Assembly: GCA_038748365.1 (NCBI GenBank)
Contig: JBCDIZ010000013.1
Location: forward strand, 4,728 to 68,727
Length of the DNA: 64,000 nt
Direction: 5' to 3'
Origin: Alterisphingorhabdus sp038748365
GTDB lineage: Bacteria > Pseudomonadota > Alphaproteobacteria > Sphingomonadales > Sphingomonadaceae
In this document: in pieces, positions 52,401 through 60,221 of the stretch
How positions within the stretch are numbered: position 1 is the stretch's first letter
How the letters are laid out: every line of letters begins with the position of its first letter
Program-made: the position numbers and the translations under genes
Notes under the pieces: generated by a model
Database searches by the model: none
What the model saw: the letters and a program-made list of their open reading frames with translations, nothing else
Told to the model about the DNA's origin: nothing

Positions 52401-52923
52401 TAGCGGCGATTGCGGCGGCAATTCGCCCCTGACTCACCAAAGCCGGAGAATGCGCGCCGGTGGCGGCATCGGCGAAGATCAGCGACACATCCTTGGCGCG
52501 CACATCGCGGCCATTGGCGCGATAGGCGGAACCGGCATCGCGCTCGATACGGCGAACAATTTCCAGCTCGGGGTCGTCACCATCGCCGAACAGCGGGTTA
52601 TTGTCGTTGGCTTCCTCTTCGCTGCGTTTGGTGTCGCCGAGCAGATGCACCACATCGCCGCGTTGACGTTCGGCGAGCAATGTCACTTCGGCAAAGTCGC
52701 GCGCCGGGCGGCGTTCGGTTCCGGCGAAGATAACATCTTCCATACCGCCGCCGCGCATCGATTTGGGCGAGTTCTCGCCCATCACCCAGCGGATCGCCTC
52801 AAGCAGATTGGATTTGCCGCAGCCATTCGGCCCGACAATGCCGGTCAGCCCCGGCTCGATATGCAATTCGGTCGGGTCGACAAAGCTCTTAAAGCCGGAG
52901 AGTTTCAGGCGTTTGATCAGCAT
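49426..52923 (-). CDS. smc: Chromosome partition protein SMC
   Basis: The 1165-residue ATPase condenses and segregates chromosomes as a dimer with ScpA and ScpB. Walker A GPNGCGKSNLLEA lies near residue 32, followed by two long coiled coils (about 165-500 and 680-1000) around a hinge (about 520-660, GYERALAAALGDTL). The C-terminal signature LLSGGEQALTAVALIFALF lies near 1060, with Walker B ICVLDEVDAPLDDAN. ScpA and ScpB genes are not in this window. A repeat pair precedes the ATG. Confidence 0.96.
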   Translation of the reverse strand: MLIKRLKLSGFKSFVDPTELHIEPGLTGIVGPNGCGKSNLLEAIRWVMGENSPKSMRGGGMEDVIFAGTERRPARDFAEVTLLAERQRGDVVHLLGDTKRSEEEANDNNPLFGDGDDPELEIVRRIERDAGSAYRANGRDVRAKDVSLIFADAATGAHSPALVSQGRIAAAIAAKPTERRQMLEEAAGISGLHVRRKDAEQKLRAAETNMARLEDILADQDARAAHLQKQARAAERYKKLTEQIRTAEGRLIFARWRLAAETAKQARAEAEAAEARVSEGQAALETAQTKQNEATRALADARTAVEQARQRSSDAAHHLATLTAERDRVQARISDLQQQADRVTQDRAREDKLTHDAAAALKQLEDESEELGHRIKQVEADLPQRKVAFDNAERAVRETEVELARASADAARIEADIRVAEAALTNAQSQMADAERSAAALAEAEAALEDGNALEQQWQQAEMQCQSSEQAIGKAQADVDALAERRSALQLERQQAETDLSAARAELNGFKREHDALERDLAKRQSGSKLIDQLSADKGYERALAAALGDTLSAALADQGGDNARYWSGQASAAPDALPDGCTRLSDHVKAPAALAARLDAILVCDSDTGQPLAPGQRLVTRNGALRRWDGYAARGEQSSAAERLERANRLTELKAIIAEHEAAIGAHETALTEARTALESAQQKTRDAEAARAEAHEEHRQALRARDAADFARQRNAERLADLSERRERSASAMTNAKAALAEAEAARTALPDGAAQKQRLAEMEQQSEAMRTALQKAQAELAASDQQAAQTRERLAVIKAEIRGWQARSGEADQRLQQLTQRESEIAAEQQRIAEQPEKLAKGITEAEQNRAEIDATLSRNIATLNSAEAAVTEAETTSRDVGEALAQAREGRAAALTRSENADMRRVEMGRISGERFSCSPPLLPETCDFDEDDVGDADAESAELDRLTASRERIGPVNLVAADELEELAMETARAREEHDELITAIAELRGSIGSLNREGRARLRAAFEEVDNHFQRLFVRLFNGGKAHLAMIDSDDPLEAGLEIMAQPPGKKLASLTLLSGGEQALTAVALIFALFLTNPAPICVLDEVDAPLDDANIDRFCDLLDQMTRETDTRYLIVTHNAVTMSRMHRLFGVTMIEKGISRLVSVDLGGAEELLAAE

Positions 52924-53018
52924 TTATGAAGTGAACCAACAGCGGAAAGCGCGAATTTGCAAGGATTATCGCCGATTCTTCCCCGGGAAAGTGCGACGTG
53001 CGTACACTTGCGGGTCAT

Positions 53019-53176
53019 CACCTCCCCGTCTGTTGTAGCGAAGCGAAGGCAGATGGGGAGGGGAACCACCGAAGGTGGTGGAGGGGTCTTGATGGCGCGC
53101 ACTGCGCTTGAGGCATTTACCCCTCCGTCTCGCATTGCGGCGAGCCACCTCCCCATTGCTGTGCAACAGGGAGGAG
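53019..53176. repeat. Inverted pair of family B repeats between the dsbA-like gene and smc
   Basis: The left copy (53019-53088) and the right inverted copy (53119-53176) share ACCTCCCC/GGGGAGG arms, GGAACC and hairpin ACCACCGAAGGTGGT. They fill much of the 263-base gap 52924-53186. Confidence 0.65.
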
Positions 53177-53186
53177 ATAGATGGTC

Positions 53187-53933
53187 TTACTGATCTCTAG
53201 CACCCATATTCTGGATGCGGGTTTCAATTTCTGGCCAGGTGTTGAAGTTAACCAATTGGTTGTTGATCAGGAAGCTTGGGGTTCCAGTGATATTGAAATC
53301 CTCTCCTGCCGCCTGGGTCTGATCCGCCAGTGCCTGTGCCTTGTCGGCATCGGCGAGGCACGCATTACCCTGATTTTGCGAAATGCCACGCTGGGCGAAG
53401 AACTGGTCGAGCTCAAGCCCTTGCGCGATGGCGGTGAATCGCTGTTCCGGTGGCAGCTGGCCGATGGCTGGATCAAGCTGTTGCGCCGCTTGCAGCACTT
53501 GAACCTGATTGGCGAAAACCTGCTCGGTTAGCGGGAAGAAGCTCGCATCGGTGCCGCATTGTGTCAACATCGCCATGGTAAGGTCGATGGGGTCGCGGAC
53601 AAAGTTGCGCATCTCAAAGGAAACGCGGCCCGAAGCGACATATTCATCGCGCAGTGCTTCGGAAGATTGGGCCGAGAAATTGCCGCAGGCGCCGCAGGTC
53701 AGCGAGCCAAATTCGACCAATTTGATCGGCGCATCGGGGTTGCCCATGATATAACCGCCCGCCTCGGTCTTGCTGACAACATCGCTCCATTTCTGGCCTT
53801 CTGGTGGCTGAATAATCGGCAGCGCTTCTGCGGTAGGCTCTTCGCCAGCAGCAGTCGCATCGTCATTTTCTGATGAACAGGCAGCAAGCGCCAGCGCAGC
53901 GGTTGCAGACAGGAGAATTGCGGAAAGGCGCAT
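53187..53933 (-). CDS. DsbA-family thiol:disulphide protein, putative lipoprotein
   Basis: The protein has 248 residues. A signal peptide with lipobox LAAC near residue 19 is followed by an acidic linker and a thioredoxin-fold domain with an inserted helical region. The redox motif is CGAC in SLTCGACGNFS (about 76-79). The cis-proline is in ITGTPSFLIN. It is likely a periplasmic oxidant or isomerase, anchored by lipid. It is followed upstream on the same strand by a second DsbA-like gene. Confidence 0.88.
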   Translation of the reverse strand: MRLSAILLSATAALALAACSSENDDATAAGEEPTAEALPIIQPPEGQKWSDVVSKTEAGGYIMGNPDAPIKLVEFGSLTCGACGNFSAQSSEALRDEYVASGRVSFEMRNFVRDPIDLTMAMLTQCGTDASFFPLTEQVFANQVQVLQAAQQLDPAIGQLPPEQRFTAIAQGLELDQFFAQRGISQNQGNACLADADKAQALADQTQAAGEDFNITGTPSFLINNQLVNFNTWPEIETRIQNMGARDQ

Positions 53934-53982
53934 GGTGTATTCCTTATGCGTTGAGATTACGTAATGGATAAGATGATTGGGT

Positions 53983-54699
53983 TTAGAGGCGGTCCAGCTT
54001 GGGCTTTAAAGCCTCCCAGCTATGGGTCTTTTCCTGCAAAGTACCATTGATGGTAAAGCTGGGTGTGCCGGTGATCTTGGTATCATTGACCGCGCTCTGG
54101 GTCATCGACACCAGCAGGTCAATTTCCTTCTGATTGGTCAGGCACTGATTGATCTGTGTCTGGGTATAGCCGCGTCCGCGCATCAGGCTGGACAAGCCAA
54201 TATCGCGTGCAATCAATGTGAGCCGGTTCGGCATGCCCGCCGTCTGCCAGGCATTGCGTTGGGCCGAAGTGGCTGTGTTTGCTTTGCCGGTCCAGTCCTT
54301 CTGTGCTGCCAATATTGCTTCATGATTGCCAAAAAAGCGGTCCTTACTGCCGCAACGCGCGAGCAGGGCAGCAGCGAGATCAAACGGGTCACGCACAAAA
54401 TTGCGGATTTCCACGCTGGCTGTGCCTTTGGGCAGATAGCGCGTCTTCATCGGCACCGCCGACTTTTCGGTATAGTCGGCGCAATGCGGGCAGGTATAGC
54501 TGACAAATTCGACGATGCGGTTGCGCGCCAGCGGGTTGCCGCGAATATGGCCGCCGGTTGGCGACATACGAACGGTCTTGGTCCAGTCCGCTGAACTTTG
54601 TCCGGAGCGACCAGCCTGCTCCGCCATCGCAGTTGTTATGCCGATGCCACCACCGATCAAAGCAACTATCGCTGCTGCTTTCACTATGTTGGTATTCAT
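53983..54699 (-). CDS. DsbA-family thiol:disulphide protein
   Basis: The protein has 238 residues. A signal peptide or anchor (about 1-26) precedes a thioredoxin-fold domain with motif CPHC in VSYTCPHCADYT (about 70-73) and cis-Pro in ITGTPSFTIN. It is about the same size and plan as the neighbour at 53187 but differs in the CxxC dipeptide (PH versus GA), so the two probably have different redox potentials or clients. Six bases separate it from dciA. Confidence 0.88.
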   Translation of the reverse strand: MNTNIVKAAAIVALIGGGIGITTAMAEQAGRSGQSSADWTKTVRMSPTGGHIRGNPLARNRIVEFVSYTCPHCADYTEKSAVPMKTRYLPKGTASVEIRNFVRDPFDLAAALLARCGSKDRFFGNHEAILAAQKDWTGKANTATSAQRNAWQTAGMPNRLTLIARDIGLSSLMRGRGYTQTQINQCLTNQKEIDLLVSMTQSAVNDTKITGTPSFTINGTLQEKTHSWEALKPKLDRL

Positions 54700-54705
54700 A
54701 TGTAT

Positions 54706-55359
54706 TTATCCGTCGTTTTTCTTTGGCGCGCTTTTACCCGGTTTTGAGGTGCTTTGTCCATCTTTTGCATTGGCCTTCGCGCCTTGTTCGGTATTGGCAA
54801 TATCGCTGGCCAGTGACTCGAGCACTGCCAGTAATTCCGGATCGCCAATATCGCGCAAGCCATCGCCCAGCTCGACCGGAACGGGTTTGAGCGGACGTGG
54901 CGATTTAACCGGTGGTCTGCTGCGTGGAGGGGTGACATCGCCCTGACGGAATTTGATCCTGGCCACGGCTGGATAGCCGAAAAACCGGTTCACCCGCTCG
55001 ATAATCTCCGGCCCGACATGCTGCATCAACACCGCATGCGCGCTATTGACCACCAGATTCAAGGTACCCCCGGACTTTTCACCCTTGGGGAAGCGGATAG
55101 ATTCGGGCAGCGAGATAGAGGCATAGCGCTCCCCAGCAATCTCCGGCCAGCGGGTGACGACCGAGCTTTGCACAAAGCCGAAACGGCGAAACGCGGTGCG
55201 GCCTATTTCCGGCATCAGATCGGCAATCGCTTTAGCCTCGCCGCCGCGTGGCCGCTGATAGACACGTGATTTAGACGCAGCTTTTTTAGCGGTGGATTTC
55301 GTGCCGGATTTGCCGGATCGCTTTTTCGCTGGGGTTTTATCGGGCGAGTCACTGGTCAT
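54706..55359 (-). CDS. DciA-like protein (DUF721), candidate replicative helicase operator
   Basis: The protein has about 217 residues from ATG 55359. A basic, Lys-rich N-terminus precedes a DUF721 core at about 40-130 (ADLMPEIGRTAFRRFGF, VTRWPEIAGERYA, LNLVVNSAHAVLMQHVGPEIIERVNRFFG) and a long disordered Lys/Pro tail. DciA loads or operates DnaB helicase in bacteria lacking DnaC, as is usual in alphaproteobacteria. Divergent from mutY with 28 bases between starts. Confidence 0.82.
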   Translation of the reverse strand: MTSDSPDKTPAKKRSGKSGTKSTAKKAASKSRVYQRPRGGEAKAIADLMPEIGRTAFRRFGFVQSSVVTRWPEIAGERYASISLPESIRFPKGEKSGGTLNLVVNSAHAVLMQHVGPEIIERVNRFFGYPAVARIKFRQGDVTPPRSRPPVKSPRPLKPVPVELGDGLRDIGDPELLAVLESLASDIANTEQGAKANAKDGQSTSKPGKSAPKKNDG

Positions 55360-55387
55360 GATGGGTTGCTTTTGCCATAGCCATAGC

Positions 55388-56473
55388 ATGCTCGTCGAGA
55401 CGATATCCAAGACTGCCGCCACCGATGTTGATAGCGTCGCGGACCGGCTGCTTGACTGGTATGATGTGCATGCGCGCGATCTGCCGTGGCGCAAGCTGCC
55501 CAATGACCTGCAAAGCGAGAGCGCGCCTGATCCTTATCATGTCTGGCTGTCGGAGATCATGCTGCAACAGACAACGGTGGCGGCGGTGAAACCCTATTTT
55601 GCCGAATTCACCCGGCGCTGGCCCGATGTACAGGTGCTGGCGCAAGCGGATGAGGCTGATGTTCTCGCGGCTTGGGCCGGGCTGGGCTATTATGCCCGGG
55701 CGCGTAACCTGATTGCCTGCGCCAAGGTGGTGGTCAGCGAGCATCAAGGCCGCTTCCCCGATAGTGAGGCGGAACTGCTCAAACTGCCGGGGATAGGTGC
55801 TTATACCGCCGCCGCTATCGCTGCGATTGCCTTTGGCCAGCATGCTGTGGTGGTTGATGCCAATGTCGAACGGGTGGTGGCAAGGCTGTTCGGCATCGAT
55901 ACGCCGCTGCCGGGTTCGCGCCCCATCATTCGTGAGCATGCGGAGAAGATCACGCCGCATATTCGTGCCGGAGACTTTGCCCAGGCGATGATGGACTTGG
56001 GCGCAACGCTCTGCCGCGCGCGCGAGGCGAAGTGTCTGCTTTGTCCTGTATCTGATCCATGCAAGGCGCGGGATTTGCCTGATCCGACAAAACTCCCGGT
56101 TAAGGCACCCAAAAAGGCCAAGCCACAGCGTATTGGTCATGCCTATTGGCTGGAGGCGCAGGGCCATGTCGCACTGGTCGAGCGTCCGGCCAAGGGCATG
56201 TTGGGCGGCATGCGCGCTTTCCCCGATGATGGCTGGCGTGCCAGCGCTGATGGTGATGGTGTCGCGCCGCTGGCGGCGGAGTGGGAAAAGCAGGGTGAGC
56301 CGGTGGCGCATGTCTTCACCCATTTCTCGCTGCAATTGCAGCTGATGGTCGCCGCGCCGGGGTCTTTTGATCCCGATGCTCTGAAGGATGTACAATGGTG
56401 GCCTGTGGATGATCTTGCCAATGCCGGGCTACCGACACTGTTCGCCAAGGTGGTTAAGCGGAAGACTGGCTAA
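55388..56473 (+). CDS. mutY: A/G-specific adenine DNA glycosylase
   Basis: The 361-residue enzyme removes adenine mispaired with 8-oxoguanine. The catalytic Glu is in SEIMLQQTTVAAV. The sequence also has HhH LPGIGAYTAAAIAAIAFG, the catalytic Asp in VVDANVERVVARL, and the 4Fe-4S loop C-x6-C-x2-C-x5-C (CRAREAKCLLCPVSDPC). A C-terminal NUDIX-like domain (about 235-360) reads the 8-oxoG. Start at ATG 55388. Confidence 0.95.
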   Translation: MLVETISKTAATDVDSVADRLLDWYDVHARDLPWRKLPNDLQSESAPDPYHVWLSEIMLQQTTVAAVKPYFAEFTRRWPDVQVLAQADEADVLAAWAGLGYYARARNLIACAKVVVSEHQGRFPDSEAELLKLPGIGAYTAAAIAAIAFGQHAVVVDANVERVVARLFGIDTPLPGSRPIIREHAEKITPHIRAGDFAQAMMDLGATLCRAREAKCLLCPVSDPCKARDLPDPTKLPVKAPKKAKPQRIGHAYWLEAQGHVALVERPAKGMLGGMRAFPDDGWRASADGDGVAPLAAEWEKQGEPVAHVFTHFSLQLQLMVAAPGSFDPDALKDVQWWPVDDLANAGLPTLFAKVVKRKTG

Positions 56474-56480
56474 CCTTATT

Positions 56481-56653
56481 TCCTCCCCGCTTGCGGGGAG
56501 GGGGACCGCTGAAAGCGGTGGAGGGGTGCGAAGCCGAAGGCGAGCGTTGCGACGGTTGTAGCATCGCACCGCGCCTTACGGCGCGGCCCCTCCGTCGGCT
56601 TCGCCGCCACCTCCCCATGCACCTTCGCTGCGCTTCGGCGCACAGGGAGGAGA
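56481..56653. repeat. Inverted pair of family B repeats after mutY
   Basis: The left copy (56481-56528) is hairpin CCTCCCCGCTTGCGGGGAGG, GGGACC and hairpin CCGCTGAAAGCGG. The right inverted copy spans 56586-56653. It occupies most of the 294-base gap 56474-56767 with a 57-base spacer that contains no gene. Confidence 0.75.
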
Positions 56654-56767
56654 TGAAAGGTCATTCCAGTATGCAAACAAAACCTATTTTCCTTGCCATT
56701 CACGCCGCATGCAGCAACAACGTGCATAGCAAATGATAGAGACAGGCCAGCATCAGGAGAGAATGTG

Positions 56768-58090
56768 ATGAAATCGGAAAAACTGATCATGCAGGATATG
56801 CAGCTATCGCGTCGCAATCTTCTGCGTTCTGCCGGGTTGATCGGTTTGGCCGGGGCTGCGCCTATGGCGGCGACAACAGCTTTTGCGAAAACACCAGCCG
56901 AAAAGTTCCCGCTTATCGCGGCGGAGCTGGACAAATATGTCAGCGAGGAAAAGGTCGCGGGCATGGTCGCGGCGATCGGTTTTGGCACCGATGCTCCGGA
57001 ATATGTTGCGGCGGGTATGCAAAATGTCGGCGGCACTGTTGCCGTTAATAAGGACACTTTGTGGCGCGTCTATTCGATGACCAAGCCGGTCACCGGAATG
57101 GCGGCGATGATTCTGGTCGGTGAAGGCAAACTCAAACTGGACCAGCCTGTCGCCGAGATACTGCCCGAATTTGCCGAGATGACGGTGCTGACCGATCCGG
57201 ATAATAGTCTGGATGCGGTGCCTGCGAAGAACCTTATGACCATCCGTCATTTGCTGACGCATACGGCGGGTCTGGGCTATAATATCGTCACTAAAGGGCC
57301 GTTGCTTGATAAATATAATGAGCTTGGCATTTCTCCAGGTGAGGTAAGCAAGACGCCGCTGCCTGGATTCCCCATCCCAGCGCCGACGCCCGCGATTGAC
57401 GAGTTTTCCCGGCGGGTTGCGTCGCTGCCGCTGGTCGCCGATCCGGGCACGAAATGGAACTATTCGATCAGCCTCGACATATTGGGCTATGTCATTCAGG
57501 TGGCATCAGGCACCGAATTTGGCGCCTTTTTGCAGCAAAAGATATTTGACCCGCTCGGCATGACCAGCACCTATTGGACGGTGCCGGAAAGCGAACTCTA
57601 TCGCTTCCCCACCAACTATGCCGCTGTGGGTGGCTTTTTACTGCCGATCGATCCACCGCATAACAGCATTTATTCTGAGCCACCCGCTTTTCCCTTTGGT
57701 GGCGCAGGCATGGTGTCTAGTGCGCGCGATTATGATCGCTTCCTTGCGATGCTGGTCGGGCGCGGTGCTCTGGATGGCACCCGTATCATGTCAGAAGAAA
57801 CCGCGATGCTGGGCATGTCGAACCTGTTGCCTGATACGGTCGACCTGACGGGTAGTTGGGTCGAAGGTGAAGGCTATGGTGCCGGTGGCCGTGTTGGCCT
57901 CGGCAATGAAAAGGCGCCTGCGGGCACCTATGGCTGGGGCGGTGCTGCGGGCACGGTGGCCTTTGTTGACACCAACCGAAATTTCCGCGCCAGTGGCTAT
58001 ACCCAATATATGCCAGCGGACAGCTATCCGTTTCAGAAGGAATTTCCGAAGCTGATCTATAAGCAGATGGCGGAACTTGGCGTTTCCTGA
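56768..58090 (+). CDS. Tat-exported serine hydrolase, beta-lactamase family
   Basis: The protein has 440 residues from ATG 56768 (AGGAGAG upstream). Twin-arginine signal SRRNLLRSAG at about 14-23 is followed by a hydrophobic stretch and ATTAFA, so it is exported folded. The active site is SMTK (Ser103, Lys106), tyrosine motif KWNYSIS near 237 and GWGGAAG near 392. Likely an esterase or D,D-peptidase-like hydrolase; substrate unknown. Confidence 0.87.
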   Translation: MKSEKLIMQDMQLSRRNLLRSAGLIGLAGAAPMAATTAFAKTPAEKFPLIAAELDKYVSEEKVAGMVAAIGFGTDAPEYVAAGMQNVGGTVAVNKDTLWRVYSMTKPVTGMAAMILVGEGKLKLDQPVAEILPEFAEMTVLTDPDNSLDAVPAKNLMTIRHLLTHTAGLGYNIVTKGPLLDKYNELGISPGEVSKTPLPGFPIPAPTPAIDEFSRRVASLPLVADPGTKWNYSISLDILGYVIQVASGTEFGAFLQQKIFDPLGMTSTYWTVPESELYRFPTNYAAVGGFLLPIDPPHNSIYSEPPAFPFGGAGMVSSARDYDRFLAMLVGRGALDGTRIMSEETAMLGMSNLLPDTVDLTGSWVEGEGYGAGGRVGLGNEKAPAGTYGWGGAAGTVAFVDTNRNFRASGYTQYMPADSYPFQKEFPKLIYKQMAELGVS

Positions 58091-58114
58091 TCACCATATT
58101 TTGCTTGATCATAG

Positions 58115-59062
58115 ATGTATAAATCCGCTGATCTCACCGCGATAAAACCGTTTATGACCGGTGCCGATATGGACCGGGCCGACCAGATTCGTGTCGACCC
58201 TGACAAGCTCGCCGAGGTAATGAACTGGCGTGCTAGGTTGCTCAAGCTGGAGTCGCTGGTTCCCGGGATTACGCCTGAAGGCGGGCTGCTCTGGAATTCA
58301 CTTGGTGAACTGGACGAGAATTGCGAGCCGCTGTTTCTCGGTATGCAGGAGGGCAAGGCCCATTTTGTCGAATTGCCGCCGCGCGATGGCACAGCGCGCC
58401 CGGTGCAATATGATCCACGGGTGTGGCAGGCGATTGCGCATATGCCGCGAGCTGATCTGGCGCTTTATGGCGCGGCGCGTTCGCTGGTCGACTGGCATAA
58501 CCGCCACGGCTTTTGCGCCGTATGTGGCAGTGAAACGCATGTCGCCAAAGGCGGCTGGGCGCGCCATTGCAGCAGTTGCGGCGCCGAGCATTTCCCGCGT
58601 GTTGACCCGGTGTCGATCATGCTGGCCGAGCATGATGACGGCAACCAGAAGCGTGTACTTTTGGGCCGCCAACCGCGTTTTCCGGCGAAGCGTTTGTCGG
58701 CATTGGCAGGCTTTATCGAGCCGGGTGAATCGATCGAGGAAGGCGTGGCGCGCGAGCTTTGGGAAGAGGCGGGCATTACTGTACGCGATGTGCGCTATGT
58801 GACCAGCCAGCCCTGGCCTTTCCCGTCATCGCTGATGATCGCCTGTATTGCCCAGACCGATGATCCGACGCTGACGCTCGACACCACCGAGATTGAAGAA
58901 GCGCATTGGTTTACCGTGGAGCAGGTGCAAGCCGCTATGGCCAATGACCTCGAAGCGCCCTTTATTGCGCCGCCGCCCTTTGCAGTGGCGCACGATCTGC
59001 TACGCTATTGGCTAGACTTACAAAAGAGAATTGAGGACCATCATGACCACCGCACCCTATAA
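58115..59062 (+). CDS. nudC: NAD(+)/NADH diphosphatase (NudC type)
   Basis: The protein has 315 residues. Three parts are present: an N-terminal domain, a zinc ribbon with CAVC and CSSC (about 137-160), and the Nudix domain. The Nudix box is GFIEPGESIEEGVARELWEEAG near 205, preceded by FPRVDPVSIML, and SQPWPFPSSLM is the NudC-specific segment. It hydrolyses NADH to NMNH and AMP and can remove NAD caps from RNA. The following gene overlaps by 20 bases. Confidence 0.94.
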   Translation: MYKSADLTAIKPFMTGADMDRADQIRVDPDKLAEVMNWRARLLKLESLVPGITPEGGLLWNSLGELDENCEPLFLGMQEGKAHFVELPPRDGTARPVQYDPRVWQAIAHMPRADLALYGAARSLVDWHNRHGFCAVCGSETHVAKGGWARHCSSCGAEHFPRVDPVSIMLAEHDDGNQKRVLLGRQPRFPAKRLSALAGFIEPGESIEEGVARELWEEAGITVRDVRYVTSQPWPFPSSLMIACIAQTDDPTLTLDTTEIEEAHWFTVEQVQAAMANDLEAPFIAPPPFAVAHDLLRYWLDLQKRIEDHHDHRTL

Positions 59063-59714
59063 AATGCGTATCGACATTGTTTCCGATGTGGTCTGCCCAT
59101 GGTGCATTATCGGCTATAAGCAGCTGGAGAACGCGCTCGACATAGTTGGCGACGAGGTTGAGGCAGAGATTGTCTGGCAGCCTTTTGAACTCAACCCCAA
59201 TATGCCGCCTGAAGGGCAGGATATGGCCGAGCATGTGGCGCAGAAATATGGCACTACGCCTGAGCAAAGCGCCAAGACACGCGGGCATATGATGGGCTTG
59301 GCCGAGAAACTCGGCTTTCCGTTCAGCAATGCGCCCGGCAAGCGTATCTACAACACCTTCAAGGCGCATCAGCTGCTGCATTGGGCCGGTGAGAGTTTTG
59401 GCAGTGCGATACAAACGCGGCTGAAACTCGCCTTTTTTGAAGCCTATTTTCAGGAAAATCAGGATGTCAGCGATGAGGATGTGCTGCTGCGCGCGGTAGA
59501 AGGCACTGGGCTCGACCCTGATGCAGCGCGGGCTGTTCTGAACGACCCGGCACATGCCGAACGGACGCGTGAGGCACTCAATGGCTGGGTTGAACGCGGG
59601 GTATCCGGCGTGCCCGCAACCATCCTTGACGGCAAATATATGGTCCCCGGCGCACAGGATGCCGAGACTTTCGCGCAGATGATCCGCAAGGTCATCGCCA
59701 AAGAGGCGGCCTAA
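59043..59714 (+). CDS. FrnE-like DsbA-family oxidoreductase (cytosolic)
   Basis: The protein has about 223 residues from ATG 59043. It has no signal peptide. Motif CPWC in VSDVVCPWCIIGYKQLE lies near 18-21, a helical insert follows, then GVSGVPATILDGKYMVPGAQ with cis-Pro and the C-terminus. It resembles FrnE and 2-hydroxychromene-2-carboxylate isomerase-like proteins. It overlaps the end of nudC by 20 bases, so the two are translationally coupled. Confidence 0.9.
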   Translation: MTTAPYKMRIDIVSDVVCPWCIIGYKQLENALDIVGDEVEAEIVWQPFELNPNMPPEGQDMAEHVAQKYGTTPEQSAKTRGHMMGLAEKLGFPFSNAPGKRIYNTFKAHQLLHWAGESFGSAIQTRLKLAFFEAYFQENQDVSDEDVLLRAVEGTGLDPDAARAVLNDPAHAERTREALNGWVERGVSGVPATILDGKYMVPGAQDAETFAQMIRKVIAKEAA

Positions 59715-59715
59715 G

Positions 59716-60129
59716 CTAGAGCAGCGCCAGCCGCGATAATTCTGACAGCATTTCCGCGGGCATGGCATCGAGAATGTCATTACCCCCGGCTATGTCCTTC
59801 GGTGCATCACTGTCCTCAAGATAGCGCCAGCCCTGATGCGCGCGGCGCGGGGTTGGTTCTACCGCGATCAGCTGCGGCTCCAGCCTGATCCAATATTTGC
59901 CCTGGCCATTATCCTGAAAGCCGATAATCGGGCTGCGACCGACAATATTGCGGCTATGGATCCAGTAAAGCGAGCCGCCGACAATCTCGGTCTCACGCTT
60001 GGGCTTATAGCGCGTCGTTAGCCGCGCTTCGCCAATGCCGCCCTTGTCGTGCCCATGCGATTCTAGCCAACGACGCAATGTCGCCGGGCTTTCGCTGCGA
60101 AAGGCAATTTTGGTGAGGTGGAGCGGCAT
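59716..60129 (-). CDS. DUF1489 family protein
   Basis: The 137-residue protein fits the alphaproteobacterial DUF1489 family: MPLHLTKIAFR, TTRYKPKRETEIVGGSLYWI, and RRAHQGWRYLEDSDAPKD. Function unknown. It is predicted soluble and is convergent with the FrnE-like gene, with one base between stops. Confidence 0.85.
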   Translation of the reverse strand: MPLHLTKIAFRSESPATLRRWLESHGHDKGGIGEARLTTRYKPKRETEIVGGSLYWIHSRNIVGRSPIIGFQDNGQGKYWIRLEPQLIAVEPTPRRAHQGWRYLEDSDAPKDIAGGNDILDAMPAEMLSELSRLALL

Positions 60130-60195
60130 GAAAGCCTGATGTGGGCTTCACCAAAGGCTATCGCAAGTTTGCGCTTGGTTAGTCGCGTCATCTTC

Positions 60196-60204
60196 TGTGG
60201 ATAA
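60196..60204 (-). promoter_or_regulatory. Single consensus DnaA box
   Basis: TGTGGATAA on the plus strand is TTATCCACA on the minus strand, a perfect match to the DnaA box, in the 92-base gap between DUF1489 and mgtE. No second box is adjacent. It may be a chance match or a DnaA-titration or regulation site. Confidence 0.4.
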
Positions 60205-60221
60205 TAGGCCCTGTTGTCGGC

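Noticed and set aside
49619..52929. Several long + strand ORFs opposite smc (up to 465 residues)
   Set aside because: High-GC antisense shadows of smc with low-complexity Ala/Arg/Ser composition.
55349..56395. 348-residue minus-strand ORF opposite mutY
   Set aside because: Shadow of mutY, which has full motifs on the plus strand.
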